A stretch of 64,000 nt of DNA. Origin: an uncultured Roseibium sp. (lineage in GTDB: Bacteria > Pseudomonadota > Alphaproteobacteria > Rhizobiales > Stappiaceae). Position 1 is the first letter of the stretch, and the number at the start of each line of letters is the position of its first letter. The stretch lies in contig NZ_OY780957.1 of assembly GCF_963675985.1 (NCBI RefSeq), positions 914,001-978,000 of the forward strand, in the 5' to 3' direction. Below the pieces are notes generated by a model. The model was not told the origin of the DNA, did not search any database, and saw only the letters and a program-made list of their open reading frames with translations. Both the position numbers and the translations under genes were made by a program. This document shows, in pieces, positions 7,542-16,891 of the stretch.

Positions 7542-8686
7542 GCGAAACACTGGACATCGCCCCGGAAAGGGAAGCGGAGCTGAGAACCGTCAACGTGGAT
7601 CTGGGTGAGCGCTCCTACGGAATCGAGATCGGACGCGGCCTGATCGAACAGGCGGGCGAAAAGATCGCTGAGATTCTGCCCGGCAGCCGGCTGGCGATCG
7701 TCACCGATGAAACGGTGGCGGGCCTGCATCTCGACACGCTGAAAAAGAGCCTCGGCGCAGCCGGGCTGGATCATGTGGTCCTGACCGTTCCGGCTGGCGA
7801 AGCCACCAAGTGCTTCGCCATGTACGAACGCCTGTGCGACGAAGTGCTGGAAGCCCGGCTTGAGCGCAGCGACGCCGTCGTCGCGCTCGGCGGCGGCGTG
7901 GTCGGCGACCTCGCCGGTTTCGTCGCGGCTTCCGTCCGCCGCGGCATGAAATTCATCCAGATCCCGACGACCCTGCTCGCCCAGGTGGACAGTTCCGTCG
8001 GCGGCAAGACCGGGATCAATTCCCGCCACGGCAAGAACCTGATCGGCGCCTTCTATCAGCCCGCCCTCGTTCTCGCCGACACGGCGATCCTCGATACCCT
8101 GCCCTTGCGCGATTTCCGCGCCGGTTATGCGGAAGTCGCCAAATACGGCCTGCTCGGCGACGAACCGTTCTTCTCCTGGCTGGAAGACAACTGGCAGGCG
8201 GTCTTTGCCGGCGGTCCGGAACGGGACGAAGCGGTCGCCCGCTCCTGCCAGGCCAAGGCGGATGTGGTCGCGGCCGACGAACTGGAATCCGGACGCCGGG
8301 CGCTTTTGAACCTCGGCCACACCTTCGGCCACGCGCTGGAATCGGCCGTGGCTTATGAAACCGTGCGGCTCGTCCATGGCGAGGGCGTCGCCATCGGCAT
8401 GATGCTCGCCCATGAATTCTCCGAGCGGCTCGGCCTGATCGACGAAACGGTCGTCGCACGAGTGGAAAAACACCTGACGGAGGTCGGCCTGCCGATCCGC
8501 ATGTCGGAAATCCCCGGCCAACTGCCCCCGGCAGACACGCTGATGGACATCATCGCCCAGGACAAGAAGGTCAGCCGGGGCCAGTTGACCTTCATCCTCA
8601 GTCGCGGCATCGGCGAAACCTTCGTCGAAAAGGGCGTGGAACCGGAAACCGTTCGGACCTTTCTGGAAGAAAAGCTGAAGCAATGA
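7538..8686 (+). CDS. aroB: 3-dehydroquinate synthase
   Basis: This 382-aa NAD- and Zn-dependent synthase converts DAHP to 3-dehydroquinate, the second step of the shikimate pathway. The nucleotide-binding GGGVVGDLAGFVAA, the KTGINSRHGKN loop and the metal-ligand motif NLGHTFGHALE are all visible. Length is normal. It overlaps aroK upstream by 4 nt and the CNNM-type gene downstream by 4 nt (ATGA), forming one operon. Confidence 0.95.
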   Translation: MSETLDIAPEREAELRTVNVDLGERSYGIEIGRGLIEQAGEKIAEILPGSRLAIVTDETVAGLHLDTLKKSLGAAGLDHVVLTVPAGEATKCFAMYERLCDEVLEARLERSDAVVALGGGVVGDLAGFVAASVRRGMKFIQIPTTLLAQVDSSVGGKTGINSRHGKNLIGAFYQPALVLADTAILDTLPLRDFRAGYAEVAKYGLLGDEPFFSWLEDNWQAVFAGGPERDEAVARSCQAKADVVAADELESGRRALLNLGHTFGHALESAVAYETVRLVHGEGVAIGMMLAHEFSERLGLIDETVVARVEKHLTEVGLPIRMSEIPGQLPPADTLMDIIAQDKKVSRGQLTFILSRGIGETFVEKGVEPETVRTFLEEKLKQ

Positions 8687-10023
8687 TGGAACTCACCCTC
8701 TGGCTGGCCATTGTCGCCGTCTTCATCCTGCTGTTTCTGTCGGGCTTTTTCTCCGGCTCGGAAACGGCACTGACCGCAGCCTCGCGCGCCCGAATTCACC
8801 AGATGGAAAAGAGCGGCGACAGCAATGCAAAGACCGTCAGCCGCCTGATCGCCTCCCGCGAACGACTGATCGGCGCGCTCCTGCTCGGCAACAACCTGGT
8901 CAACATTCTCGCTTCGGCGCTGGCCACAAGCGTGTTCCTGACGCTGTTCGGTCAGGCGGGCGTTGCTTTTGCGACCCTGGTCATGACCGCACTGGTCGTG
9001 GTCTTCGCCGAAGTCCTGCCGAAAACCTGGGCGATCTCCAATCCGGAACGCTTTGCCCGGGCGGTCGCGCCCGTGGTCAACGTCATCGTCGCCGTATTCG
9101 GACCGGTGGTCATCGGCGTCGAGGCCATCGTGCGGATTATGTTGCGTGTGGTCGGCGTCAATGTAGGCGAGGACACCTCGATCCTGTCCGCCCATGAGGA
9201 ACTGCGCGGCGCGGTCGATCTGCAGCATATGGAAGGCGGGCTGGTCAAGGCGGAACGCGACCGTCTCGGCGGCGTTCTCGACCTGGCCGAACTGGAAGTT
9301 TCCGACGTCATGGTGCACCGGACCAACATGGTCGCGCTGAACACGGAAGAAGAATTGCCGAAACTGGTCGACCAGGCGCTGTCGTCCCCCTATACCCGCC
9401 TGCCGCTGTGGCGCGGAGAAAGCGACAACTTCGTCGGCGTCCTGCATGCCAAGGACCTGCTGCGCGCGCTCCATGCCGCCGGCGGCGATTTCTCAAAAAT
9501 CGATCTGCTCCAGATCGCAACCCCGCCGTGGTTCGTGCCCGATACCACAAGCCTGCAGGACCAGCTCAACGCCTTCCTGCGCCACAAGGCCCATTTCGCC
9601 CTCGTCGTCGACGAATACGGCGAGGTGATGGGACTGGTGACCCTGGAAGACATTCTGGAGGAAATCGTCGGTGAGATCGCCGACGAGCACGACGTGGACC
9701 TAGAAGGTGTGCGGCCCCAGGCCGACGGCTCGGTCATCGTCGAAGGCTCCGTCCCGATCCGCGACCTCAACCGGGCGACCGACTGGCGCCTGCCGGACGA
9801 CGAGGCCACCACCATCGCCGGCCTGGTGATTCACGAGGCGCGGATGATCCCGGAAGAACGCCAGATCTTCACCTTCCACGGCTTCCGCATCACGGTGCTG
9901 CGCCGGGAGAAGAACCGGATCACCCGCCTACGGATCATGCCGCTCGGCCAAAAGGCGAATCTGTTGACGGCCGGCGCAGTGCAAACACCGCCGCCGCCAA
10001 CGGTTCCGGCCGGCAAGGTCTAG
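8683..10023 (+). CDS. CNNM/CorC-type divalent-cation transport protein
   Basis: This 446-aa membrane protein has the hemolysin-C/CorC architecture. The DUF21 transmembrane domain comprises about the first 180 residues (FILLFLSGFFSGSETALTAA; LLLGNNLVNILASALATSVF). A CBS-domain pair spans about 200-330 (MVHRTNMVALNT, FALVVDEYGEVMGLVTLEDI) and the CorC/HlyC FAD-binding-like domain spans about 345-430. Family members are linked to Mg2+/Co2+ efflux. It is the third gene of the aroK-aroB operon, a conserved rhizobial arrangement with no obvious metabolic link. Confidence 0.88.
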   Translation: MMELTLWLAIVAVFILLFLSGFFSGSETALTAASRARIHQMEKSGDSNAKTVSRLIASRERLIGALLLGNNLVNILASALATSVFLTLFGQAGVAFATLVMTALVVVFAEVLPKTWAISNPERFARAVAPVVNVIVAVFGPVVIGVEAIVRIMLRVVGVNVGEDTSILSAHEELRGAVDLQHMEGGLVKAERDRLGGVLDLAELEVSDVMVHRTNMVALNTEEELPKLVDQALSSPYTRLPLWRGESDNFVGVLHAKDLLRALHAAGGDFSKIDLLQIATPPWFVPDTTSLQDQLNAFLRHKAHFALVVDEYGEVMGLVTLEDILEEIVGEIADEHDVDLEGVRPQADGSVIVEGSVPIRDLNRATDWRLPDDEATTIAGLVIHEARMIPEERQIFTFHGFRITVLRREKNRITRLRIMPLGQKANLLTAGAVQTPPPPTVPAGKV

Positions 10024-10108
10024 GGCCTCGGCCGGTGTGAGTGGCTTGCCCGGGCTTCGCCGGACAATGACATCGGGGCACATGACACATCCTGTCCACA
10101 CAGACTGC

Positions 10109-10248
10109 GTCACCCCCGACTTGATCGGGGTCCAATCCACCCCGCCACCACTTCGGACAACTGAAACAGGCACGAGCCCGCAAAACACGACGTGCCAAAA
10201 TCGTGCCGCTCTGGAATTGAATGGATCCCCGATCAAGTCGGGGATGAC
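10109..10248. repeat. Inverted repeat, dispersed palindromic element
   Basis: GTCACCCCCGACTTGATCGG at the left (arm 10109-10134) is the inverse of TGGATCCCCGATCAAGTCGG followed by GGATGAC at the right (10222-10248). Each arm contains a self-complementary CCCGACTTGATCGGG or CCCGATCAAGTCGGG core. This is a widespread alphaproteobacterial intergenic repeat type. It accounts for most of the 292-bp gap between the CNNM gene and bolA; nothing else is visible there. Confidence 0.75.
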
Positions 10249-10315
10249 CGTCGGAACAAGGGGTGGACTGGTACCACCCCTGATTCCATCCAACTCGGTT
10301 TAGGCCGTGGACAGC

Positions 10316-10615
10316 CTAGGACGCCGTTGCCCGTGCGGCACGGGGATCGGCCTCGTCCGGCGCGCGCGCTTCGATGGCGAGCGCGTGCACGCCTGCGGCG
10401 AGGTCTTCAGCCAGCAGCTCGTTGACCTTGCGGTGCCGGTTGACCCGGCTCATACCGGAGAAGACAGGCGAGACGATCCGCACCCGGAAATGGGTTTCGC
10501 CACCCTCGCGCCAGCCCCCGTGCCCGGCGTGCTTATCCGATTCGTCGATGACCTCCAGCGCCTGCGGAGCCAGCGCCTCGGTCAGTTTGGCAATGATGCG
10601 GTCTTTTGTGCTCAT
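10316..10615 (-). CDS. BolA family protein
   Basis: This 99-aa protein matches BolA: IIAKLTEALAPQALEVIDES, then HAGHGG, THFRVRIVSPVFSGMSRVNR and HRKVNELLAEDL. BolA proteins partner monothiol glutaredoxins in Fe-S handling and stress physiology, with the conserved His residues serving as cluster ligands. The start chosen is the Met at the BolA boundary (10615); the frame is open upstream but encodes no BolA sequence there. It is divergent from the J-domain gene. Confidence 0.88.
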   Translation of the reverse strand: MSTKDRIIAKLTEALAPQALEVIDESDKHAGHGGWREGGETHFRVRIVSPVFSGMSRVNRHRKVNELLAEDLAAGVHALAIEARAPDEADPRAARATAS

Positions 10616-10897
10616 GCTGTCGTTTTCGTCACTTTGGCAACCGGCGTCAACACGCCGCATCGCTTTCGGGCGCAAACCCGGCTGATTTGCGCGCTTGTCA
10701 GCCCCCGTGCGCACGACCATGTTAATCGGGCGGGACGCATCCGGCATTTCGGTCACAGCATATTTCGCCGCCACCGGTTATTGTGATAGTGTCTCCGGCT
10801 GCCGTCACCTGCCACTCCGACCCTTTTGATGAAAACTGTCGGGACAGCCGTTCAAACCGACTTGTCCCGAAGCCCCTTGCGGACGATATTGACGCTC

Positions 10898-11488
10898 ATG
10901 AAACTGGACTCAAAGATATTCGACAGCATCCGGGTCAAGCCCGACAAGGAACGGCTGGAGGAGGATCGCCATCCCGTATGCGAACATCCGGGCTGCAAGC
11001 GGCCCGGCGTGCATCGCGCGCCCAAGGGCCGGGACATGGAAGGCCAGTATTACCGGTTCTGCGTGGACCACGTTCGGGAATACAACAAGTCCTACAATTA
11101 TTTTTCCGGGATGCAGGACGACGACGTCCGCAGCTATCAGAAAGACTCCATGACCGGCCACCGGCCCACATGGAAAATGGGCGTCAACCGGCAGGCGGCC
11201 GACGGCCCGGACGGCTATGATCCGCGCGCCAATATGCGTGCAAACGCCAACCGCAGGTCCGCCGATGCGCGGCGTCCGCGGCAAAGAAAACTACTGGCGC
11301 TTGAAAAACGCTCCCTGGATGTGCTGAATCTCCCTGGAACAGCACGTGGCGATGAGATCAAGGCGCGCTATAAGGAACTTGTGAAATTAAACCATCCGGA
11401 TGCCAATGGCGGTGATCGATCCTCCGAGGACCGCCTGCGGGAAATCATTCAGGCCTATAACGTCCTGAAGAAAGCCGGTTTCTGTTAG
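10898..11488 (+). CDS. J-domain co-chaperone (DnaJ-like, C-terminal J domain)
   Basis: The last 60 residues form a J domain (LDVLNLPGTARGDEIKARYK, then the HPD motif in KLNHPDANGG and IIQAYNVLKK), which stimulates an Hsp70 ATPase. The N-terminal region has two CxxH/Cys-containing stretches (PVCEHPGCKRPGVHRAP, FCVDHVREYNKSYNYF) that could bind metal. I start at Met 10898 (MKLDSKIF); the frame opens earlier at 10826 with unlikely sequence. This two-part protein is well conserved just upstream of cobS in Rhizobiales. Its client is unknown. Confidence 0.8.
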   Translation: MKLDSKIFDSIRVKPDKERLEEDRHPVCEHPGCKRPGVHRAPKGRDMEGQYYRFCVDHVREYNKSYNYFSGMQDDDVRSYQKDSMTGHRPTWKMGVNRQAADGPDGYDPRANMRANANRRSADARRPRQRKLLALEKRSLDVLNLPGTARGDEIKARYKELVKLNHPDANGGDRSSEDRLREIIQAYNVLKKAGFC

Positions 11489-11557
11489 TCTGCAATTTCT
11501 GCAGGCTTCTTCCAACAAGAACGCCGCCCGGCGATTTGCCGGGGCAGCGGAGGACCG

Positions 11558-12544
11558 ATGACTGAGACGACGAACGCGGCTGCAAGCATGCCGGATACCG
11601 AAATTTCCGTGGAAGAGGTCTTTGGCTTCAAGACCGACCTGAGAGTGCCGGCCTTCTCGACCGCGAGCGAACACGTTCCGGATCGGGACGAAGACTATCT
11701 GTTCGACCGGGCGACCACGCTCGCCATCCTGGCAGGCTTCGCGCACAACCGCCGCGTCATGGTGACCGGCTACCACGGCACCGGCAAGTCGACCCACATC
11801 GAGCAGGTCGCCTCGCGCCTGAACTGGCCCTGTATCCGCGTCAACCTGGACAGCCACATTTCGCGTATCGACCTTGTCGGCAAGGACGCCATCGTCCTCA
11901 AGGACGGCCAGCAGATCACCGAGTTCAAGGACGGCATCCTGCCCTGGGCCTACCAGCACAATGTCGCCCTCGTCTTTGACGAATACGACGCCGGCCGCCC
12001 GGACGTGATGTTCGTGATCCAGCGGATTCTGGAATCCTCCGGCCGCCTGACGCTCCTGGACCAGAGCCGCGTGATCCGGCCCCACCCGGCCTTCCGCCTG
12101 TTCGCCACGGCCAACACCGTCGGCCTCGGCGACACCTCCGGGCTTTACCACGGCACGCAGCAGATCAACCAGGCGCAGATGGACCGCTGGTCGATCGTCA
12201 CCACGCTGAACTATCTGCCCCATGACAACGAAGTCGACATCGTCCTGTCCAAGGCCAAGCACTATCAGAATCCGGAAGGCCGCGAGATCGTGTCCAAGAT
12301 GGTTCGTCTGGCCGACATGACCCGAAACGCCTTCATCAACGGCGACCTGTCGACGGTCATGAGCCCGCGAACCGTGATCACCTGGGCGGAAAACGCAAAT
12401 ATCTTCGGCGACGTCGGCTTTGCCTTCCGCCTGACCTTCCTGAACAAGTGCGACGACATGGAACAGACCCTGGTGGCCGAGTTCTATCAGCGCTGCTTCG
12501 GCGAGGAACTGCCGGAATCCGCCGTTAACGTCGTGATGAGTTAA
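11558..12544 (+). CDS. cobS: Aerobic cobaltochelatase subunit CobS (AAA+ ATPase)
   Basis: This 328-aa MoxR/BchI-like AAA+ subunit works with CobN and CobT to insert cobalt into hydrogenobyrinate a,c-diamide in aerobic cobalamin synthesis. Walker A is GYHGTGKST (residues 71-79) and Walker B is LVFDEYDAGRPD. The sensor/arginine region follows at RLFATANTVGLGDTSGLY. A strong ribosome site (GGAGG, 4-5 nt spacing) precedes the ATG. cobT follows 7 nt after the stop. cobN is not in the window, as is usual for this pair in rhizobia. Confidence 0.93.
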   Translation: MTETTNAAASMPDTEISVEEVFGFKTDLRVPAFSTASEHVPDRDEDYLFDRATTLAILAGFAHNRRVMVTGYHGTGKSTHIEQVASRLNWPCIRVNLDSHISRIDLVGKDAIVLKDGQQITEFKDGILPWAYQHNVALVFDEYDAGRPDVMFVIQRILESSGRLTLLDQSRVIRPHPAFRLFATANTVGLGDTSGLYHGTQQINQAQMDRWSIVTTLNYLPHDNEVDIVLSKAKHYQNPEGREIVSKMVRLADMTRNAFINGDLSTVMSPRTVITWAENANIFGDVGFAFRLTFLNKCDDMEQTLVAEFYQRCFGEELPESAVNVVMS

Positions 12545-12551
12545 GAGTGAC

Positions 12552-14468
12552 ATGGCAGGTCCCGGAGACAACAGCCGCCCCGGCAAGGGCAAACCGGTCG
12601 ATACGGAACCGTTCAAGCGGGCCGTAACCGGGACCATGCGGGCGATCGCCGGCGAACCCGAGCTGGAAGTGGTGTTTTCCGGCGACAGGCCGGGCGTGTC
12701 GTCCAATGGCGCCCGTCTGCCGGAGCCGTCGCGCAAGCTATCCAGAGAGGAAATCGCGATCACCCGGGGCCTGAGCGATTCCATGGCCCTGAAACTCGCC
12801 TGCCACGACCCCGCCGTTCATTCCAAAAACGCGCCGAGCGGGCCGGAGGCCCGCGCGCTGTTCGAGGCCGTCGAACAGGCCCGGTGCGATGCGGTCGGCT
12901 CCATGCGCATGCAGGGCGTTGCCGGCAACATCTCCGCCATGCTCGACGACCGTTTCCGCAAGGCCAATGCGCCGGAGGTTACCGGCCGGGAAGACGCTCC
13001 GCTGCAGGACGCGCTCGCCATGATGGTGCGCGAACGCCTGACCGGAACGCCGCCGCCTGCAAGTGCGACCAAGCTCGTCGACATGTGGCGCGAGTGGATC
13101 GAGGACAAGGCCGGCCACGACCTTGACCGGCTCGTGCCGGATCTCGAGGACCAGGCCGGCTTTGCCAGCCATTTCCGCGACGTGCTCAAGGCCCTCGACA
13201 TGGGCGACGAGCTCGGCGAGCAGGACCAGAGCGAAGACCAGGACGAAAGCCAGGACGACGGCAACAACGACGAAGCCGAAACCGGTGGCGACACCGAACA
13301 GGACACCGGCGAACAGGAAGCCTCTCCCCAGGAAATGGAGATGTCCGGCGAGGAGCAGGACGCCGGCGAAACCGAGGCCGCCGACGCCGAGTTCGAGGAC
13401 TTCGCCGAAGACGACATGGCGGAAGACGCCGAGGAAGCCGGCGAGGGCGAGCGGCGGGACCTGCCCTTCTCAAACCGTCCCCCGGTTTCCGACTACAAGG
13501 TCTTCACCACCCAATTCGACGAAACGGTCACCGCGGAAGATCTCTGCGACATCGCTGAACTGGACCGCTTGCGCGGCTTCCTCGACAAGCAGCTGACCCA
13601 TCTTCAGGGCGCGGTCGCACGGCTGGCCAACCGGCTGCAAAGAAAATTGATGGCCCAGCAGAACCGGTCCTGGGATTTCGACCTGGAAGAAGGCCTGCTC
13701 GACACCGCCCGCCTGACCCGCGCTGTGACCGACCCCATGGCCCCGCTTGCCTTCAAGCAGGAACGGGACACCAATTTCCGCGATACGGTCGTCACCCTGC
13801 TATTGGACAATTCCGGCTCCATGCGCGGCCGACCGATCACGGTTGCCGCGACCTGTGCCGATATTCTCGCCCGCACGCTGGAGCGCTGCGGCGTGAAGGT
13901 GGAAATCCTCGGCTTCACCACGAAGGCATGGAAGGGCGGTCAGTCCCGCGAGGCCTGGATCGGCGCCGGCAAGCCGGCCACGCCGGGCCGGCTGAACGAC
14001 CTGCGCCACATCATCTACAAGTCCGCGGACGCGCCCTGGCGCCGCGCACGCCGAAACCTCGGGCTGATGATGCGCGAGGGCCTGCTGAAGGAAAACATCG
14101 ACGGCGAAGCCCTGACCTGGGCCCACGAGCGTCTGCTGGCCCGGCCGGAACAGCGGCGCATCCTGATGATGATCTCCGACGGCGCACCGGTCGACGACTG
14201 TACGCTGTCGGTCAATCCGGGCAATTATCTGGAGCGGCATCTGCGCTTCGTCATCGAGGAGATCGAGACCAGGTCGCCGGTGGAGCTGATCGCCATCGGC
14301 ATAGGCCATGACGTCACCCGATACTACCGCCGGGCTGTCACCATCGTCGATGCGGAAGAACTGGCCGGCGCCATGACCGACCAGCTGGCCGATCTTTTCG
14401 ACGATGAGGTGCAGATGGCGGCACCTGTCCGCGGCCGGCGGAAGCGGGCGGGAAGCCACCGAAAATGA
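12552..14468 (+). CDS. cobT: Aerobic cobaltochelatase subunit CobT (VWA-domain)
   Basis: The 638-aa partner of CobS. The N-terminal region (about residues 1-215) is family-specific. A very acidic low-complexity stretch (about 218-310, mostly Asp/Glu with Gln) follows. A C-terminal von Willebrand A domain has an intact MIDAS DNSGS starting at Asp419 (TLLLDNSGSMRGRP). Acidic linkers plus a VWA domain are diagnostic for CobT and the related BchD subunit; the CobS neighbour decides for CobT. The stop overlaps the next gene by ATGA. Confidence 0.93.
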   Translation: MAGPGDNSRPGKGKPVDTEPFKRAVTGTMRAIAGEPELEVVFSGDRPGVSSNGARLPEPSRKLSREEIAITRGLSDSMALKLACHDPAVHSKNAPSGPEARALFEAVEQARCDAVGSMRMQGVAGNISAMLDDRFRKANAPEVTGREDAPLQDALAMMVRERLTGTPPPASATKLVDMWREWIEDKAGHDLDRLVPDLEDQAGFASHFRDVLKALDMGDELGEQDQSEDQDESQDDGNNDEAETGGDTEQDTGEQEASPQEMEMSGEEQDAGETEAADAEFEDFAEDDMAEDAEEAGEGERRDLPFSNRPPVSDYKVFTTQFDETVTAEDLCDIAELDRLRGFLDKQLTHLQGAVARLANRLQRKLMAQQNRSWDFDLEEGLLDTARLTRAVTDPMAPLAFKQERDTNFRDTVVTLLLDNSGSMRGRPITVAATCADILARTLERCGVKVEILGFTTKAWKGGQSREAWIGAGKPATPGRLNDLRHIIYKSADAPWRRARRNLGLMMREGLLKENIDGEALTWAHERLLARPEQRRILMMISDGAPVDDCTLSVNPGNYLERHLRFVIEEIETRSPVELIAIGIGHDVTRYYRRAVTIVDAEELAGAMTDQLADLFDDEVQMAAPVRGRRKRAGSHRK

Positions 14469-15496
14469 AGCGCCGCGGCAGATACGTCAGTCTGCTTGCC
14501 GCGGCCATTCTCTTTGCGCTCCCATTCGCCCTTTCAGTCCCCGCCCATGCTCTCGACCTGCTTAGCGACGGCACCCCAGCCAAAATAACCGTCCGGCAAA
14601 TCGACCAGTTCAAGATCGGCCGCTCGGACACGAGGTTCGGCGCCCTGACCTATCTGGGAGGACTGGAGCTCATTTCTCCGGACCGGAACGTCGGCGGGCT
14701 GTCCGGCCTGCTCAGCCTGGAAGACGGAGGACAGATCCTGGCGGTCACCGACAACGGCCTGTGGTTTTCCGCAACTGTTGACCAGACCCCGGACGGAAAG
14801 CCTGTCGGCATATCGAATGCGCGCTATGCCGAGATGCTCGACAAGAACGGCCGGGCCCTGCGGAAGGGCAACGGCAGCGATACCGAGGCATTGACCATCG
14901 ACGGCGACACCGTTCTGGTCTCCGCGGAGCGGATCAACACCATCTACCGTTTTCCCTGGCCCCTGAAGACCGGCAAGGAACAGCTGATCGGCGAACTTGC
15001 GCTCCCGTCCGAAATTCGCAACTTGAGGGGAACCAAGGGGATGGAAGCCCTTGCAATGGCTCCCTCCGGATCTCCCATTGCCGGAACCCTGGTTGCCATT
15101 GCCGAACGGGGAAAGACCGGGGACGACGACCTGCCCGGTTTTCTGATTACCGGCAACAAGGTGGAGCACTTCACCGTGGTGCGCTCCGACCGGTATGACG
15201 CGACCGACGCCACCTTCCTGCCCGACGGAACCCTGCTCCTGCTGGAACGCCGGTTCAATCTCCGCGATCTGGTCGGCATGCGGCTCCGGCGATTTGCCGC
15301 CGACAGCCTCCGCCCCGGCGCGGCCCTCAAGGGCGACGTGCTGATGGAAGCCGACTACGGCAACCAGATCGACAACATGGAAGGCCTGGGTGTCCACCGG
15401 GATGCCCGCGGCCGCACCATCCTCACGCTGATTTCGGACAACAACCGGTCCATTCTGCAGCGGACGCTTTTGCTCAGATTTGCCCTGGACGACTGA
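14465..15496 (+). CDS. Exported esterase-like phytase-family protein
   Basis: A 343-aa protein with a signal peptide (basic MKRRGRYVS, hydrophobic core, AHA cleavage at about residue 28). The body fits the phytase-like esterase family of beta-propellers found in alphaproteobacteria: TYLGGLELISPDRNVGGLSG, ILAVTDNGLWFSA, DTEALTIDGDTVLVSAER, DGTLLLLERRFNL and QIDNMEGLGVHRD. The substrate is unknown and phytase activity is not implied by the name. It starts inside the cobT stop codon, so the two are coupled, although no role in cobalt chelation is known. Confidence 0.75.
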   Translation: MKRRGRYVSLLAAAILFALPFALSVPAHALDLLSDGTPAKITVRQIDQFKIGRSDTRFGALTYLGGLELISPDRNVGGLSGLLSLEDGGQILAVTDNGLWFSATVDQTPDGKPVGISNARYAEMLDKNGRALRKGNGSDTEALTIDGDTVLVSAERINTIYRFPWPLKTGKEQLIGELALPSEIRNLRGTKGMEALAMAPSGSPIAGTLVAIAERGKTGDDDLPGFLITGNKVEHFTVVRSDRYDATDATFLPDGTLLLLERRFNLRDLVGMRLRRFAADSLRPGAALKGDVLMEADYGNQIDNMEGLGVHRDARGRTILTLISDNNRSILQRTLLLRFALDD

Positions 15497-15526
15497 TGTT
15501 CGGCTGAATTTTTCCGGGAGGCGATT

Positions 15527-16150
15527 TTGGACGCAGTGAATTTTCCACTTATCCTTGGCGCCGCGCTTGTCGCCATTCCGAGCCCCGGCCCGGCAACCCT
15601 TGCCATCGCCGGCGCCTCCATGGCCTCCGGCCGCCGGATCGGCATGGCGCTCGGCTTCGGTGTCCTGTGCGGATCGCTGACCTGGTCGGTCTCCGCCGCT
15701 TTCGGCCTGAGCGCGATCATGCTCACCCACGCCTGGATGTTCGAAGCCGTGCGCTACGCGGGCGCTGCCTATCTCATCTATCTGTCCATCGTTTCGGCAA
15801 GGTCGGCCTGTTTCGGCCAGGGCAAGACAGCCAGCCCCGTGGAAATCGGCTCAATGGGCGCCGCATTCCGCAAAGGCCTGGCCATTCACCTGACCAATCC
15901 CAAGGCGATCCTGTTTTTCGGGTCGCTTTACTCGCTCGGCGTTCCCTCCGGCGCAACGGCCGGGGACCTTCTCTCCATCATTGCCGCGATCGGTTCGCTC
16001 AGCGCGCTCATTTTCATCGGCTACGGCTGGCTGTTTTCCATCACCCCCGTCCGACGGGCGTATCTGCGGCTCCACCGCTGGTTCAGCGGCCTGTTCGCCA
16101 TCGCATTCGGAGCGATCGGCTTAAAACTGCTGACGACCCGGATCGTTTAG
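15527..16150 (+). CDS. LysE/RhtB-family amino-acid exporter
   Basis: This 207-aa protein has about six transmembrane helices. Its N-terminal signature PGPATLAIAGASMASGRRIG and internal HLTNPKAILFFGSLY are typical of LysE translocators that export amino acids or derivatives. The TTG start at 15527 is supported by GGGAGG 6 nt upstream. It ends at a bidirectional terminator facing the queuosine-precursor transporter gene. Substrate cannot be told from sequence. Confidence 0.85.
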   Translation: MDAVNFPLILGAALVAIPSPGPATLAIAGASMASGRRIGMALGFGVLCGSLTWSVSAAFGLSAIMLTHAWMFEAVRYAGAAYLIYLSIVSARSACFGQGKTASPVEIGSMGAAFRKGLAIHLTNPKAILFFGSLYSLGVPSGATAGDLLSIIAAIGSLSALIFIGYGWLFSITPVRRAYLRLHRWFSGLFAIAFGAIGLKLLTTRIV

Positions 16151-16165
16151 CGGCCTTTCAATAGA

Positions 16166-16191
16166 AAAGGCGCCCCGCAAGGAGCGCCTTT
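16166..16191. terminator. Bidirectional intrinsic terminator
   Basis: AAAGGCGC (16166-16173) pairs perfectly with GCGCCTTT (16184-16191) around a 10-nt loop. The A and T tails make it function for both the rightward lysE-type gene and the leftward transporter gene. Confidence 0.75.
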
Positions 16192-16218
16192 CGAATGATC
16201 TCTTGCATCAACCCGAAA

Positions 16219-16872
16219 TCAGACAGCCGCGCCCTTCGGCATTGGCACCAGCAGGCCGAGCAGGATGCGATAGGGGGCAAGCAGGAAGACAGCCACAAGG
16301 ATCTTCACGCTGAAATCGCCCACTGCCCAGGAAATCCAGCGGGGCACTTCCGCGGCGAAGACGCCCAGCAACGGCGTCGTCTCGACAGCGAACGCGTCGT
16401 AATAACCGAGCAGAACGGCGAAGGCGCCCGAGAACGCGATAGAGAAGAACAGGACCGTGTCGACCACCGATCCGATCAGGGAGGATGCGAACGGTGCCTT
16501 CCACCAGCTCAACCGGCGCAGGCGGTTGAAGACAGTCACATCAAGGAGCTGCGCCACCAGGAAGGCCGAACCGGATGCGGCCGCGATGCGCGGCGTCGAC
16601 AGCAGGATCGACAGCGCGACGGCGAAAACAAAACCAACCGCCACCACAAGACGGGCCGGATTCGGTCCGAATTTGCGGTTGGTCAGGTCCGTAACCAGAA
16701 AGGCTGCAGGATAGGTGAATGCGCCCCAGGTGAGCAGATCGGCCAGGTTGAGTGCGCCGAGATGGCCCTGGACCGGAAACTGGACCAGGTAATTGGACGC
16801 AACAACGACCACGGCCATCGCGGCGACCGCGATGGCGAATTGGCCCACGGAGAATCTCCGGGTAACAGTCAT
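16219..16872 (-). CDS. Queuosine precursor transporter (VUT/YhhQ family)
   Basis: A 217-aa integral membrane protein with about six helices. It carries VUT/COG1738 hallmarks: NYLVQFPV, LTWGAFTYPAAFLVTDLTNR, STPRIAAASGSAFLVAQLLD and SSLIGSVVDTVLFFSIAFSG. E. coli YhhQ imports preQ0/preQ1 for synthesis of queuosine in tRNA. It lies 19 nt downstream of rpmB on the same strand, so it may be co-transcribed. No preQ1 riboswitch is visible in the short gap. Confidence 0.85.
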   Translation of the reverse strand: MTVTRRFSVGQFAIAVAAMAVVVVASNYLVQFPVQGHLGALNLADLLTWGAFTYPAAFLVTDLTNRKFGPNPARLVVAVGFVFAVALSILLSTPRIAAASGSAFLVAQLLDVTVFNRLRRLSWWKAPFASSLIGSVVDTVLFFSIAFSGAFAVLLGYYDAFAVETTPLLGVFAAEVPRWISWAVGDFSVKILVAVFLLAPYRILLGLLVPMPKGAAV

Positions 16873-16891
16873 TTCAGATCCCCGAAAGGGT

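Noticed and set aside
16873..16891. preQ1 riboswitch ahead of the queuosine-precursor transporter
   Set aside because: The gap to rpmB is only 19 nt and contains no aptamer-like structure.
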